Positions 27,051 through 36,643 of a stretch of DNA of 64,000 bases are shown piece after piece. Position 1 is the first letter of the stretch; each line of letters starts with the position of its first letter. Location of the stretch: contig NZ_JBLFFL010000003.1 in NCBI RefSeq assembly GCF_051400755.1, positions 62,001 through 126,000 of the forward strand. Direction: 5' to 3'. Under the pieces are notes generated by a model, which saw only the letters and a list, made by a program, of their open reading frames with translations, made no database searches and was not told where the DNA came from. The translations under genes were made by a program, and so were the position numbers. The stretch comes from Parapedobacter sp051400755. Its GTDB lineage: Bacteria; Bacteroidota; Bacteroidia; Sphingobacteriales; Sphingobacteriaceae.

Positions 27051-27782
27051 ATGTTTACGTTTTTGAATAAAGCAAAGAATCACACGAGTTTGGAATGGTT
27101 GGGCGTGGATATCCACTCCCACCTATTGCCCGGCCTTGACGACGGCAGTCCGGATGTAGAAACGTCTGTTGCCTACATTAATCGCTTGGAGGCATTGGGA
27201 TTGCGGCATTTCTATGCGACCCCCCATATCTACATGGAAATGTACCCCAATACCACCGACACCATTCTACCGGCCTTGGATCGCCTACGCGAGGCACTAC
27301 CAGCAGGTATCCAATTGGAGGCGGCTGCCGAATACATGGTAGATGATGCCTTCGGTACGCTCTTTGCCAATGGGAAGAAACTCTTGACGCTGCCTGGCAA
27401 CCACGTACTCATCGAGATGTCTTACGTGGCTGAGAGCGCACCGATTGAGCGGGTCATCTTTGAGTTGCAAGTGCAGGGCTACAAGCCCATATTGGCCCAT
27501 CCCGAGCGGTATGTCTTTTATCATGGCCGTTCGGCGCGCTACGAGCAGCTCAAACACCTCGGTTGCCAGTTTCAGATGAACATCCTTTCGCCCACAGGCT
27601 ATTACAATCCCCAGGTCAAGAAAGCCGCGCAAAACCTCTTGAAGCGAGGCATGATCGATTTCGTGGGCACGGACCTGCATCACCAAAAACACCTCGCGTC
27701 CATCGAGAAGTTCGTCCTCAGCGGAGATGCGCACGGTGTCTTTAAGAAAAATCCAATAAAAAATAGCAATTTACAAACATGA
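27051..27782 (+). CDS. CpsB/CapC-family tyrosine-protein phosphatase (PHP domain)
   Basis: 243-residue manganese-dependent PHP phosphatase that dephosphorylates the Wzc-type kinase and so tunes chain length and export. Metal-binding motifs are present: HSH (residues 22-24) in 'DIHSHLLPGLDDGSPD', 'YATPHIYM', 'LAHPERYVFY' and 'VGTDLHHQKH'. The gene overlaps wza by four bases (ATGA), so phosphatase, Wza and kinase form a coupled cassette. This class replaces the low-molecular-weight Wzb phosphatase of enterobacteria. Confidence 0.92.
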   Translation: MFTFLNKAKNHTSLEWLGVDIHSHLLPGLDDGSPDVETSVAYINRLEALGLRHFYATPHIYMEMYPNTTDTILPALDRLREALPAGIQLEAAAEYMVDDAFGTLFANGKKLLTLPGNHVLIEMSYVAESAPIERVIFELQVQGYKPILAHPERYVFYHGRSARYEQLKHLGCQFQMNILSPTGYYNPQVKKAAQNLLKRGMIDFVGTDLHHQKHLASIEKFVLSGDAHGVFKKNPIKNSNLQT

Positions 27783-28573
27783 CAAAAATAAGCAAAACGA
27801 TCTTCCTTTTCCTGTTAGCGGTCTTTTGTTTGGGTGGTTGCGTAACTACCAAAAACACGGTCTATTTCGGTGATATCCCAACAGACAGTCCAAATGTCAA
27901 ACTTCCCGAATATAAGGAGCCTGTTGTGCTGGTAGACGACATCTTGCACATCACCATTCAGACCATCGATGGGGGGACTACCACGGCCATCAATCAATTA
28001 TCAGGAGGCATCGCCAATGCGGGCAACCCAGCCGCGCCAACCGCTGTCAACAGTTCGGCACCTAGCGGATATTTGGTGGATAAAGAGGGGCAGATTTCGA
28101 TGCCTATGCTCGGAACCCTGAAAGTCGTTGGATTGACTACCTCGGAAGTGCGGACACTTGTCAGCGAAGAAGCCGCTAGGTATTTCAAAGACCCCACTGT
28201 ACAGGTGCGATTCGCCAACTTCAAAATCACGGTTATCGGCGAGGTCACCCGCCCTGCTACCTACACGGTGGCAAGCGAAAAAATTAACTTACTTGATGCG
28301 TTAGGCATGGCTGGCGATCTGACCATCTTTGGCAAACGTGAAAACGTCATGCTCATACGAGACAATAATGGTGAAAAGGAATTTGTCCGCTTTAACTTAA
28401 ACTCGTATGATACCTTTACCTCTCCTTATTTCTACCTAAAACAAGGCGATGTTATTTACGTAGAACCTGGAAAAGGCAAGGTCGCCCAAAACAACGCTGC
28501 GCGCACACAGATGGTTTCCATCCTTGCGAGCGCGGTTTCCATTATCACGGTGATTATGACTCGCGTACTATAA
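27779..28573 (+). CDS. wza: Polysaccharide export outer-membrane lipoprotein (Wza family)
   Basis: 264-residue lipoprotein (lipobox CLGGC, Cys21) forming the outer-membrane/periplasmic export channel. Poly_export (SLBB-preceding) domain begins around 'LVDDILHITIQTIDGG'; 'GYLVDKEGQISMPMLGTLKVVGLTTSEVRTLV' is the family motif, followed by an SLBB domain ('KITVIGEVTRPATYTVASEKINLLDALGMAGDLTIFGKRENVMLIR'). Ends in a single hydrophobic helix ('MVSILASAVSIITVIMTRVL'), a common Bacteroidota variation. Shorter than E. coli Wza (379 residues), lacking a second SLBB repeat. Confidence 0.93.
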   Translation: MTKISKTIFLFLLAVFCLGGCVTTKNTVYFGDIPTDSPNVKLPEYKEPVVLVDDILHITIQTIDGGTTTAINQLSGGIANAGNPAAPTAVNSSAPSGYLVDKEGQISMPMLGTLKVVGLTTSEVRTLVSEEAARYFKDPTVQVRFANFKITVIGEVTRPATYTVASEKINLLDALGMAGDLTIFGKRENVMLIRDNNGEKEFVRFNLNSYDTFTSPYFYLKQGDVIYVEPGKGKVAQNNAARTQMVSILASAVSIITVIMTRVL

Positions 28574-28598
28574 TTTTCACATTCCTAACACTGTATAT

Positions 28599-30956
28599 AT
28601 GAAGGATTGGCAAGAAACGGATTTTGAGCCGGAAGCAAAGGAAGATAATAAAGGCTTAATAGAGCTGCTGCGCAAGGTACTGACCAACTGGTATTGGTTT
28701 GTCATCTGCGCCATTCTCGGCATCAGTATAGCCTACTTGAATTTGCGTTACAGCACCCCCGAATACAAGATCAACGCTAAAGTGTTGATTACAGACCAAC
28801 AAAAAGGGGCCACCGGTGCCAGTCCGGCGGAATTTATGGGTGACTTTACCAGTCTGTTCGGAGGGGTCAACTCGGTTGACAATGAAGCTGAGATTCTCAA
28901 AACCCGATACCTGATGGAGCAAGTGATCCAAAAGCTCAATGCTCAGGTTGCCTATTTTATTCCCGGCAATATTCGTGATGTTGAAATTCAAAAAGTTCCA
29001 TTCCATATCAACATCCTAAATACAGATTCGCTGACCGGACGTTCCTATCAGCTCACGTTAAAAGACTCGCTCAGCTGTTTGATTACCGCGGAAAATTTTG
29101 AACAAGAGGTTTTTTTTGATCACCCAACCACATTGCCTGGATTAGGCACCCTTCTTTTCACCAAAAATCCCGAGGTCTCTTTTACCGAAAAAACATACAA
29201 ATTCGAGATCGCCCCCTTCGACAGTCGGGTTAGCCAGTATATGGGCCGCTTGGCCGTTGGTGTGACCAATAAGCAGGTTTCGATCATAGACTTGTCATTT
29301 GACCATCCGTTAAGAACGAAAGGCGAAGATATTTTACGCACTGTTATCGAAACGTATACCGAAAATAATCTGAAGGATAAAAATACGATTGCCGATAGCA
29401 CCATTTCTTTTATTGAGAATCGATTGCGATTGGTTACCGAAGAGCTGGGCGATGTCGAAGACACCATTCAAACCTTCCGACAAAGTCAACAATTGGCAGA
29501 TATCACCGCTCAGTCTCAACTTTTGTTAGAAAACACTTCTGAAAGCTTCAATGAATTAGCCAATGTAGAAACTCAATTGACTATTCTTTCGAGTCTACGC
29601 GAATATCTGCAAGATGAGAACAATCGGCGGGTGCTTCCCAGCGCGATCCTGCCTGGAGATGTCGTATTCAGTACCTTAATTGAGCGATATAACTCCTTGC
29701 TCTTAGAACGGGATAGACAACTATTAAGTGCGACGCCGGATAACCCGACCGTTCAAAACCTCGATGGACAATTGAGCAACCTTCGGGCTGATATATTGGA
29801 AAACGTGAATGGCACTCAGCGCACATTAGAAATTACGCGTAATCGCCTTCGTCAGAAAACCGATGCATTCGAATCGCAGGTGAGGACCGTTCCTGCTACC
29901 GAACGTCAATATTTGGCGCTTGCTCGTCAACAACAGATTAAGCAAGAATTATATGTTTACCTCTTACAAAAACGGGAAGAGACGGCTATTAGTAAAACAG
30001 CCAACATCCCAAGCATCAGAGTTATCGATCCACCAAAAGCAGATGTACTCCCTTTTAGTCCCCGCCGAGCTAGAACACTGTTCGCTGGGTTGCTCATCGG
30101 CCTCATCATTCCGGCTGCCATTATTTACCTAAGAAGTCAATTAAACACCCGTATTCGACGCAAGGAGGACATCAGTCGATATACACAGGTACCTGTGATA
30201 GGCGAAATCAGCCATAACACAAAAAAGGAGACACTAGTCGTCAGCCCAGAGTCCCGTTCAGCCATCGCTGAGCAGTTCCGCGCATTGCGCACCAACCTTT
30301 CATTTTACCTACCACGGTCAGACCAAAAGACCATTTTGCTGACCTCCAGCATGAGCGGAGAAGGGAAATCATTTGTCGCACTCAACATGGCTATGATTTT
30401 CGCCGTTTCGGGCAAACGCGTGGTGCTCATGGAAATGGACCTCCGCAAACCGAATATATCTGCAAAATTGGATAAACCCAATGAAGTCGGGTTTACCAAT
30501 TTCGTCATTGATTCCGATTTAACACCGAGGGAAATCCTTGCGCCTTCCGGCATACATGAAAATCTGCTTCTAATCGGATCAGGCCCCATCCCGCCCAACC
30601 CCGCCGAGACCATCCTCAGCCACCGCCTGGATGAATTGATGCAACACTTGAATGATCGATTTGACTGCATTATTATCGACGCGCCTCCTGTTGGGTTGGT
30701 GACCGATGCGCAATTGCTGGGCAAATATGCAGATCTCTCGTTGTACCTCGTACGGCAAGGATACACGTATAAAAACCAATTGCAGATCGTGGAGGATCTA
30801 CACCGCACGCAAAAGATGAAACAATTGGCTATCTTGGTGAATGATATCGACCCGAAGAGCGGATATGGATACGGATATGGCCAAGGATACGGTTACGGTT
30901 ATTATGATAATGGACATTCAGACAAACCCTGGTGGAAATTTTGGGCGAAAAGTTAA
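28599..30956 (+). CDS. wzc: Wzc-type polysaccharide co-polymerase and BY-kinase
   Basis: 785-residue inner-membrane chain-length regulator fused to a bacterial tyrosine kinase. Wzz domain with first helix about 26-46 ('WYWFVICAILGISIAYLNL') and second near 505-525; long coiled-coil periplasmic region between, including a GNVR-type 'PATERQYLALARQQQIKQELYVYLLQKREE' segment. The kinase has Walker A GEGKS (about 586-590), Walker A' 'VVLMEMDLRKPN' and Walker B 'CIIIDAPP' (about 689-696). The C-terminus is a tyrosine-glycine cluster ('YGYGYGQGYGYGYYDN'), the autophosphorylation tail acted on by the PHP phosphatase. All active-site features intact. Confidence 0.95.
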   Translation: MKDWQETDFEPEAKEDNKGLIELLRKVLTNWYWFVICAILGISIAYLNLRYSTPEYKINAKVLITDQQKGATGASPAEFMGDFTSLFGGVNSVDNEAEILKTRYLMEQVIQKLNAQVAYFIPGNIRDVEIQKVPFHINILNTDSLTGRSYQLTLKDSLSCLITAENFEQEVFFDHPTTLPGLGTLLFTKNPEVSFTEKTYKFEIAPFDSRVSQYMGRLAVGVTNKQVSIIDLSFDHPLRTKGEDILRTVIETYTENNLKDKNTIADSTISFIENRLRLVTEELGDVEDTIQTFRQSQQLADITAQSQLLLENTSESFNELANVETQLTILSSLREYLQDENNRRVLPSAILPGDVVFSTLIERYNSLLLERDRQLLSATPDNPTVQNLDGQLSNLRADILENVNGTQRTLEITRNRLRQKTDAFESQVRTVPATERQYLALARQQQIKQELYVYLLQKREETAISKTANIPSIRVIDPPKADVLPFSPRRARTLFAGLLIGLIIPAAIIYLRSQLNTRIRRKEDISRYTQVPVIGEISHNTKKETLVVSPESRSAIAEQFRALRTNLSFYLPRSDQKTILLTSSMSGEGKSFVALNMAMIFAVSGKRVVLMEMDLRKPNISAKLDKPNEVGFTNFVIDSDLTPREILAPSGIHENLLLIGSGPIPPNPAETILSHRLDELMQHLNDRFDCIIIDAPPVGLVTDAQLLGKYADLSLYLVRQGYTYKNQLQIVEDLHRTQKMKQLAILVNDIDPKSGYGYGYGQGYGYGYYDNGHSDKPWWKFWAKS

Positions 30957-30976
30957 CAACCGCACTAAAACATGCT

Positions 30977-31915
30977 ATGAACAAAAACAGTAAAATATAC
31001 ATCGCAGGTCACCGCGGCATGGTGGGCGGCGCCATTACACGCTACCTGAAAGACGAGGGCTACACCAATCTCATCTTGCGGACATCGGCTGAGCTCGATT
31101 TGCGCAGCCAACAAGCTGTAGATGACTTCTTTGCTACCGAGCGTCCCGACTACGTATTCCTCGCAGCAGCCAAAGTAGGCGGCATCATGGCGAACAATAC
31201 CTATCGGGCAGATTTCATCTATGATAACCTGATCATGGAGGCTAATATCATCCATGCGGCCCACAAATACGAAGTGAAGAAGTTACTTTTCCTGGGAAGT
31301 AGCTGCATCTACCCGAAAATGGCGCCTCAGCCGTTGAAGGAAGATTACCTATTGACCGGTACGTTGGAATCGACCAACGAGCCTTATGCCATCGCTAAGA
31401 TTGCCGGCATCAAATTATGCGAGGCCTACCGCGATCAGTATGGCCGCGATTTCATCAGCGTCATGCCCACCAATCTTTACGGCATCGGCGACAACTACCA
31501 CCCCGAAAATTCACACGTATTGCCTGCGCTCATTCGCCGCTTCCATGAAGCCAAAGAAGAAAGTAAGCCGAGCGTAACGATATGGGGCAGCGGCACCCCG
31601 AAACGCGAGTTTCTGTATGCCGATGACTTGGCGGAAGCCACCGTGTACCTGATGAATAACTATAGCGAACGTCAGCTCATTAATGTCGGCACCGGGGAAG
31701 ATCTGACCATCCGGGAGTTGGCGGAGTTGATCAAAGAAGTGGTCGGATACGAGGGCGAACTATTATTTGACGCCAGCAAGCCCGACGGCACGCCCCGTAA
31801 ACTCATGGATGTCGGCAAGCTGCATCGCTTGGGTTGGGAACACAAAACAACGCTTAAAGAAGGAATCGCTAAGGCGTATCAAGATTTTCTGCAAAACACC
31901 TATGCAGAACGATAA
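30977..31915 (+). CDS. fcl: GDP-L-fucose synthase
   Basis: 312-residue epimerase-reductase converting GDP-4-keto-6-deoxymannose to GDP-L-fucose with NADPH. 'GHRGMVGGAI' nucleotide-binding motif at 11-20; catalytic Ser108/Ser109 and Cys110 ('LGSSCIYPK'), Tyr137 and Lys141 ('YAIAKIAG') line up one position after E. coli Fcl residues. ATG 30977 chosen because it begins the conserved fold; the frame is open 45 bases further upstream inside wzc. Paired with gmd, here in the order fcl-gmd. Implies fucose (or a derivative) in the polymer. Confidence 0.95.
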   Translation: MNKNSKIYIAGHRGMVGGAITRYLKDEGYTNLILRTSAELDLRSQQAVDDFFATERPDYVFLAAAKVGGIMANNTYRADFIYDNLIMEANIIHAAHKYEVKKLLFLGSSCIYPKMAPQPLKEDYLLTGTLESTNEPYAIAKIAGIKLCEAYRDQYGRDFISVMPTNLYGIGDNYHPENSHVLPALIRRFHEAKEESKPSVTIWGSGTPKREFLYADDLAEATVYLMNNYSERQLINVGTGEDLTIRELAELIKEVVGYEGELLFDASKPDGTPRKLMDVGKLHRLGWEHKTTLKEGIAKAYQDFLQNTYAER

Positions 31916-31952
31916 ACAACGAATCAACAAACAGAAGCATAAAATCAAGACA

Positions 31953-33050
31953 ATGAAAACCGCACTCGTTACCGGAATCAATGGCCAAGACGGCGCATAC
32001 TTAGCAGAATTACTGCTTGAAAAGGGATATATGGTACACGGCGTCAAACGCCGCTCTTCACTCATTAACACCCATCGTATTGACCACCTTTATCAGGACC
32101 CGCACGACGCAAACGTACGGTTCAAGCTGCACTATGGGGATATGACGGATAGTACGAACCTCATCCGCATCATCCAAGAGACCCAACCCGACGAGATCTA
32201 CAACCTCGCGGCCATGAGTCACGTAAAGGTGAGCTTTGATACACCTGAATATACGGCTAACGCAGATGGTATCGGTACGCTACGGCTATTGGAAGCTATC
32301 CGGATACTTGGACTGGAAAAAAAGACCCGTATCTACCAAGCGTCTACTTCTGAGCTCTATGGCCTGGTACAAGCTGTGCCCCAAAGCGAGAGCACGCCCT
32401 TTTACCCCCGTAGCCCCTATGCAGTAGCCAAGCTCTATGCCTATTGGATTACCGTTAACTATCGGGAAGCTTATAATATGTACGCCTGCAACGGCATCTT
32501 GTTTAATCACGAGAGCCCGCTACGCGGTGAAACCTTCGTGACGCGTAAAATCACCCGGGCGGTGGCGGCCATCGCGCTCGGCTTGCAGAAGAAGATGTTT
32601 TTAGGCAATCTGGATGCTCGCCGCGATTGGGGTCATGCCAAAGACTATGTACGTGCCATGTGGCTCATCTTACAGCAGGAAACCCCGGAAGATTACGTCA
32701 TCGCCACCGGCATCACCACACCGGTACGCGACTTCGTCAAGATGGCCTTTGCCGAGGTTGGGGCCGAAGTGGAATTCAGCGGCACGGGCATAGAGGAAAA
32801 GGGTGTAATTAAGTCCGTTTCGAACCCCGAGTTTTCGCTTTCCGTTGGACAGGAGGTCGTGTCTGTAGACGCTGCCTATTTCCGACCTACGGAAGTCGAG
32901 TTACTGATCGGCGACCCGACCAAATCCAAGACCAAGCTCGGCTGGGAACCGGAATATGACCTGCCCGCGCTTTGCAAGGAAATGGTGGCATCCGACGTCG
33001 AGATCTTCCGCAAGGACAATAAGACACAATGGGAACACTTGGCGGGATAA
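31953..33050 (+). CDS. gmd: GDP-mannose 4,6-dehydratase
   Basis: 365-residue NADP-dependent dehydratase for the first committed step to GDP-fucose. 'TGINGQDGAYLAELLLEKGY' at 7-26; catalytic Thr132, Glu134 ('STSELYG'), Tyr156 and Lys160 ('SPYAVAK') match E. coli Gmd minus one. 'GILFNHESPLRGETFVTRKITR' and 'WGHAKDYVRAMW' are diagnostic. ATG 31953 lies 37 bases after fcl. Last gene of the higher-GC left arm of the locus; base composition falls sharply after its stop. Confidence 0.95.
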   Translation: MKTALVTGINGQDGAYLAELLLEKGYMVHGVKRRSSLINTHRIDHLYQDPHDANVRFKLHYGDMTDSTNLIRIIQETQPDEIYNLAAMSHVKVSFDTPEYTANADGIGTLRLLEAIRILGLEKKTRIYQASTSELYGLVQAVPQSESTPFYPRSPYAVAKLYAYWITVNYREAYNMYACNGILFNHESPLRGETFVTRKITRAVAAIALGLQKKMFLGNLDARRDWGHAKDYVRAMWLILQQETPEDYVIATGITTPVRDFVKMAFAEVGAEVEFSGTGIEEKGVIKSVSNPEFSLSVGQEVVSVDAAYFRPTEVELLIGDPTKSKTKLGWEPEYDLPALCKEMVASDVEIFRKDNKTQWEHLAG

Positions 33051-33237
33051 AACGTTGAAATATACAAGCATTTAGTCAATGTCAACTTAAAATATCTTCG
33101 TCTGCGAGAAACGATTGAAAGAAATTTAGTACAAAATCATCTTGAATTTGAGCAAATTAACAGAAAAAGGTAACGATTACTCATGCAGAATTTATAGACT
33201 TTAACTAGGAAGCCAAAGAAATCTTAAACTCAACATC

Positions 33238-34602
33238 GTGTCTGTCTATAAATCCATCGCAAAAAATTACGCAGCTAACTTATTTGGAATGGGGGTTAAT
33301 TTCCTCAATCAAATTGGCATGGTACCTCTTTTTATTTCAATGTGGGGAGTAGACAAATATGCTGACTGGATTTTAATAACCGCACTCTCGACTTTCTTTA
33401 CCATGAGTAACATGGGCTTAAACCAAGCCACAAATAATGCATTTGCTATCAAGTACCAACAAAAAGACTTTGTGGCCTGTAGAAAATTACTTACAAATTC
33501 GTTTCTTTTTGTTTTAGCTGTAGGTGGCTTGTTCATGTTGGTCGTTCTTGTTATAGGTTTCTTGGTCGGTTTTAAAAGTATTTTAAACACAACAGTTTTT
33601 ACGGAAACAGAGACCTCTATAGTGTTTATTTTATTGCTGTTTAATGTTTTTGTAAAAATGTACGGTGGTGTTTACGCAGGCATTTACCGCGTCAAATCCT
33701 ATGCACATGTAAGTGCAATGATTGATAATATAATTCAATTGTCAGGGCTGCTTATACTGTTCTTAGGAATTTTGTTACAAACAAACATCATTATAGTGAT
33801 TATTGCCTATAACATACCGGCACTAATTGGGATTGTTTATCGTCATTATCGTTCGCAAAAATGGTTTAAAATTTCATTTCATTTTCAGCATTTCGATTGG
33901 ATTACTTTCAAATCCCTAGTAAAACCCTCTCTGGCATTTATGCTTGTGCCATTGGGCTTTGCAGTTACAAATCAAGGGATGATATTTGTTGTTAACGCAT
34001 TGCTTGGGTCAACGATTCTTGTGGCCTTTACCACAACCCGTACCCTGGTTAATTTTTTGCGTTCTCTTATAAATGCTTTCGGAAATTCCATTTATCCTGA
34101 AATATCAAATGCTTACGGGCGACAAGACAAGAACACCATAAGCAAAGTATATTACCGTTCATTTATTATTACCATATTAACCAGTCTAGCAGCGGTAATT
34201 TTACTGTTGTTTGCAGGAAAGTTAATTTTTATGATGTGGACAAATCATGCGGTTGTATTTTACAGCGATTTCTTCACGAGTATGTTGGCCGTATTGTTTG
34301 TTTCCTGTCTATGGGGACTGTCAAGTGTTATTTTATTGGCAACCAATAAACATGGCTTATTTACATTGGTATTCCTTTTAACGCAAGTTGCAGGAGTAAT
34401 ATTTTCGTACATCTCTTTAGTGATTTATTCAAAAATTGAGGTGGTTCCTATTGTTTTATTAATTACAGAATTGTCGTTATTAATATTCACAATGAAGGAA
34501 GTCAATAAGTTATTAGAGTCCAATTTCAAGGGAATTTTCCAAGAAATTTTAGTTGAAACAAAATATATGTTAAAAAAATTTGAAAAAAGTAATCATTTAT
34601 GA
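33238..34602 (+). CDS. wzx: Wzx-type oligosaccharide flippase
   Basis: 454-residue polytopic MOP-superfamily protein with about 12-14 helices, flipping undecaprenyl-linked repeat units across the inner membrane. Begins 'VYKSIAKNYAANLFGMGVNFLNQIGMVPLFISMWG', typical of polysaccharide_synt-type flippases. The start codon is GTG at 33238; no better ATG precedes the first helix. It overlaps the pyruvyl transferase by four bases. AT-rich composition unlike gmd upstream. A 187-base AT-rich gap before it (33051-33237) shows no clear promoter box. Confidence 0.88.
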   Translation: MSVYKSIAKNYAANLFGMGVNFLNQIGMVPLFISMWGVDKYADWILITALSTFFTMSNMGLNQATNNAFAIKYQQKDFVACRKLLTNSFLFVLAVGGLFMLVVLVIGFLVGFKSILNTTVFTETETSIVFILLLFNVFVKMYGGVYAGIYRVKSYAHVSAMIDNIIQLSGLLILFLGILLQTNIIIVIIAYNIPALIGIVYRHYRSQKWFKISFHFQHFDWITFKSLVKPSLAFMLVPLGFAVTNQGMIFVVNALLGSTILVAFTTTRTLVNFLRSLINAFGNSIYPEISNAYGRQDKNTISKVYYRSFIITILTSLAAVILLLFAGKLIFMMWTNHAVVFYSDFFTSMLAVLFVSCLWGLSSVILLATNKHGLFTLVFLLTQVAGVIFSYISLVIYSKIEVVPIVLLITELSLLIFTMKEVNKLLESNFKGIFQEILVETKYMLKKFEKSNHL

Positions 34603-35756
34603 AAAAAATAGGAGTAGCTACATTAGGCAATGCTAAGGAAAATTACGGACAACTATTGCAAGCATACGCGCTGCAGACCTTCTTAAGAAAATCAGGCTAT
34701 GATGCGTTTTTGATCCAATATAAAAGAGCTTTTACATTGCAAGATGAAAAAGGACTAAGAAAAATAGCGAAGGCAATTTATTTGTTTTTTCGAAAATTAT
34801 CTCCGTCAAAAGCAGACAATGTAAAAACAACTAACTTGTCGGTGGAGCGTCGCGATTTCGAAAATTTCTATAAAGAACACTTTGAGTTTTCAGAAGAGTT
34901 ATATACAACCATTGAACAATTGGAAAAAAGACCCCCTACCGCGGACGTTTATATTGCAGGTAGCGACCAAATATGGAATTGGGGAGGAAGATATGGTTAC
35001 GATAAAGTATATTTTCTTCAGTTTGGAGAAAACAACATTAAGCGTATTTCCTATGCGGCTGGTATGTCAAAAATTCCTGACGACCCTAGACTAGTAAAGG
35101 AATTGGAAATCTATTTGAAAAGGTTTAATAGTGTTTCTCTTCGAGAACCAACAGGGATTCCTCTGTTGAAACAAGCAGGTTGTCTAAATCCACAAGTCGT
35201 TTTAGATCCAACATTATTATTGGAAAAAGAGGACTATACAAAGCTCACTGAATCGATCCCACCCCCCTCAAAAGAATATATCCTTGGTTATCTCATAAAT
35301 TTCAATACCGTAGAAGATATTGCATGGCCTCAAATTGAAACATATCTATCCGAAACAGATATAGATTTTAAGTATGTTTCTTCTGAAGGTTACGAAGGTG
35401 CGGTTAACAAATTAGGAATCTATGAAAATCATTACTATACAACACCGGAATGGATTGCTGCAATACAGCATGCAATATTTGTATTGACATCAAGTTATCA
35501 TGGACTTTTGTTTTCCATCATTATGGAAAAACCATTCCTTTTCTTCTTTATCGACAATCAACACTCCTATGGACGAAATAGGGCTCTACACATTCTTAAG
35601 GAATTGGAATTAGAATCAAGGGTGTATCAGAAAAATGACTCGTTAACCTTTAAAGAACAGTTGCACGATCCAATTGATTGGAATAGAGTCAGGAATAAGC
35701 TTGAAAAGTTAAAAAAATCTTCTGTCGATTTTTTAATAAGCGCAATAGAAAACTAA
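34599..35756 (+). CDS. Polysaccharide pyruvyl transferase family protein
   Basis: 385 residues. Core signature 'ADVYIAGSDQIWNWGG' (about residues 113-128) and 'SYHGLLFSIIMEKPFLFF' toward the C-terminus identify the CsaB/WcaK superfamily, which adds ketal pyruvate to sugars from PEP and so gives the polymer negative charge. 'GVATLGNAKENYGQLLQAYALQTFL' at the N-terminus is the usual beginning of the Bacteroidota branch. Coupled with wzx by an ATGA overlap. Cytoplasmic. Confidence 0.9.
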   Translation: MKKIGVATLGNAKENYGQLLQAYALQTFLRKSGYDAFLIQYKRAFTLQDEKGLRKIAKAIYLFFRKLSPSKADNVKTTNLSVERRDFENFYKEHFEFSEELYTTIEQLEKRPPTADVYIAGSDQIWNWGGRYGYDKVYFLQFGENNIKRISYAAGMSKIPDDPRLVKELEIYLKRFNSVSLREPTGIPLLKQAGCLNPQVVLDPTLLLEKEDYTKLTESIPPPSKEYILGYLINFNTVEDIAWPQIETYLSETDIDFKYVSSEGYEGAVNKLGIYENHYYTTPEWIAAIQHAIFVLTSSYHGLLFSIIMEKPFLFFFIDNQHSYGRNRALHILKELELESRVYQKNDSLTFKEQLHDPIDWNRVRNKLEKLKKSSVDFLISAIEN

Positions 35757-35841
35757 TGTCCTCGAACACTATTTAACAATTGGCAATAGCTTTATTGTCA
35801 TTATTAAGATGAGTAAAACATTGCCTTAAAAAAATAGCCAT

Positions 35842-36636
35842 ATGATTCCCAAAATAATTCATTACTCTTGGTTTAGCGGCGAACCTATACCCACCCATAT
35901 TCAAGAGTTAATGGCGACATGGAAAAAATTTATGCCCGATTATGAATATGTATTATGGGATGGAAAAAAATTAGCCGAAATTAACAACACCTTTGCCAAC
36001 GAAGCAGTCAGCGTACGCAAATGGGCTTTTGCTTCTGATTTTATACGACTTTACGCGGTCTATCACCATGGGGGAATTTGGTTCGACACAGACATAGAAG
36101 TATTTAAATCGTTTGATTCGGTGTTGGACAACCGTATGTTTATAGCAAATGAAGCAGGTGCGAAAGGCCATGGCAATAAATATCATTGGCTAACCGCCCA
36201 TTGTTTTGGCGCCGAAAAGAAACACCCTTTTATAAAAGATTGTCTTGATTTTTATACCGAACGGCATTTTATACGAACAACGAGTAAAAATTTCCCTCCT
36301 AATTTTCAATTCGATTTGACAATAAGTCCGGAAATTATGGCTACAGTCGCTCGTAATTACGGTTATGATTGTGACGGCTTTCGTGATGATGAACAACTTC
36401 TGAAGGAAGGCATTCATGTATATCCTTCTGATTACTTTGATTCTCCCCAATATAGATCAATGAAGCGTGTTTACAGCATTCACCGCGAAGCGGGGGGCTG
36501 GCGTCCGGGGAATGAGGGGAAAATGCCTAACTATAAAGGGACAAATCCAAAGAAAGGAAAACTTTTACATGTTTTAAAGACTTCATCACAAAAGTTTTTA
36601 GCGAAGTTTCACCTTGCTATAATCCACGTAAAATGA
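35842..36636 (+). CDS. Glycosyltransferase with DXD sugar-binding region (GT32-like)
   Basis: 264 residues. 'IPKIIHYSWFSGEPIP' start and 'WAFASDFIRLYAVYHHGGIWFDTDIEVFKSF' (DXD as DTD) are the Gly_transf_sug/GT32 (Och1-like, capsular mannosyl/galactosyltransferase) hallmarks. Cytoplasmic, retaining transferase using a nucleotide sugar and Mn2+. Linkage formed unknown. In the AT-rich section, preceded by an 85-base gap and followed after seven bases by the next transferase. Confidence 0.88.
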   Translation: MIPKIIHYSWFSGEPIPTHIQELMATWKKFMPDYEYVLWDGKKLAEINNTFANEAVSVRKWAFASDFIRLYAVYHHGGIWFDTDIEVFKSFDSVLDNRMFIANEAGAKGHGNKYHWLTAHCFGAEKKHPFIKDCLDFYTERHFIRTTSKNFPPNFQFDLTISPEIMATVARNYGYDCDGFRDDEQLLKEGIHVYPSDYFDSPQYRSMKRVYSIHREAGGWRPGNEGKMPNYKGTNPKKGKLLHVLKTSSQKFLAKFHLAIIHVK

Positions 36637-36643
36637 CTGATCA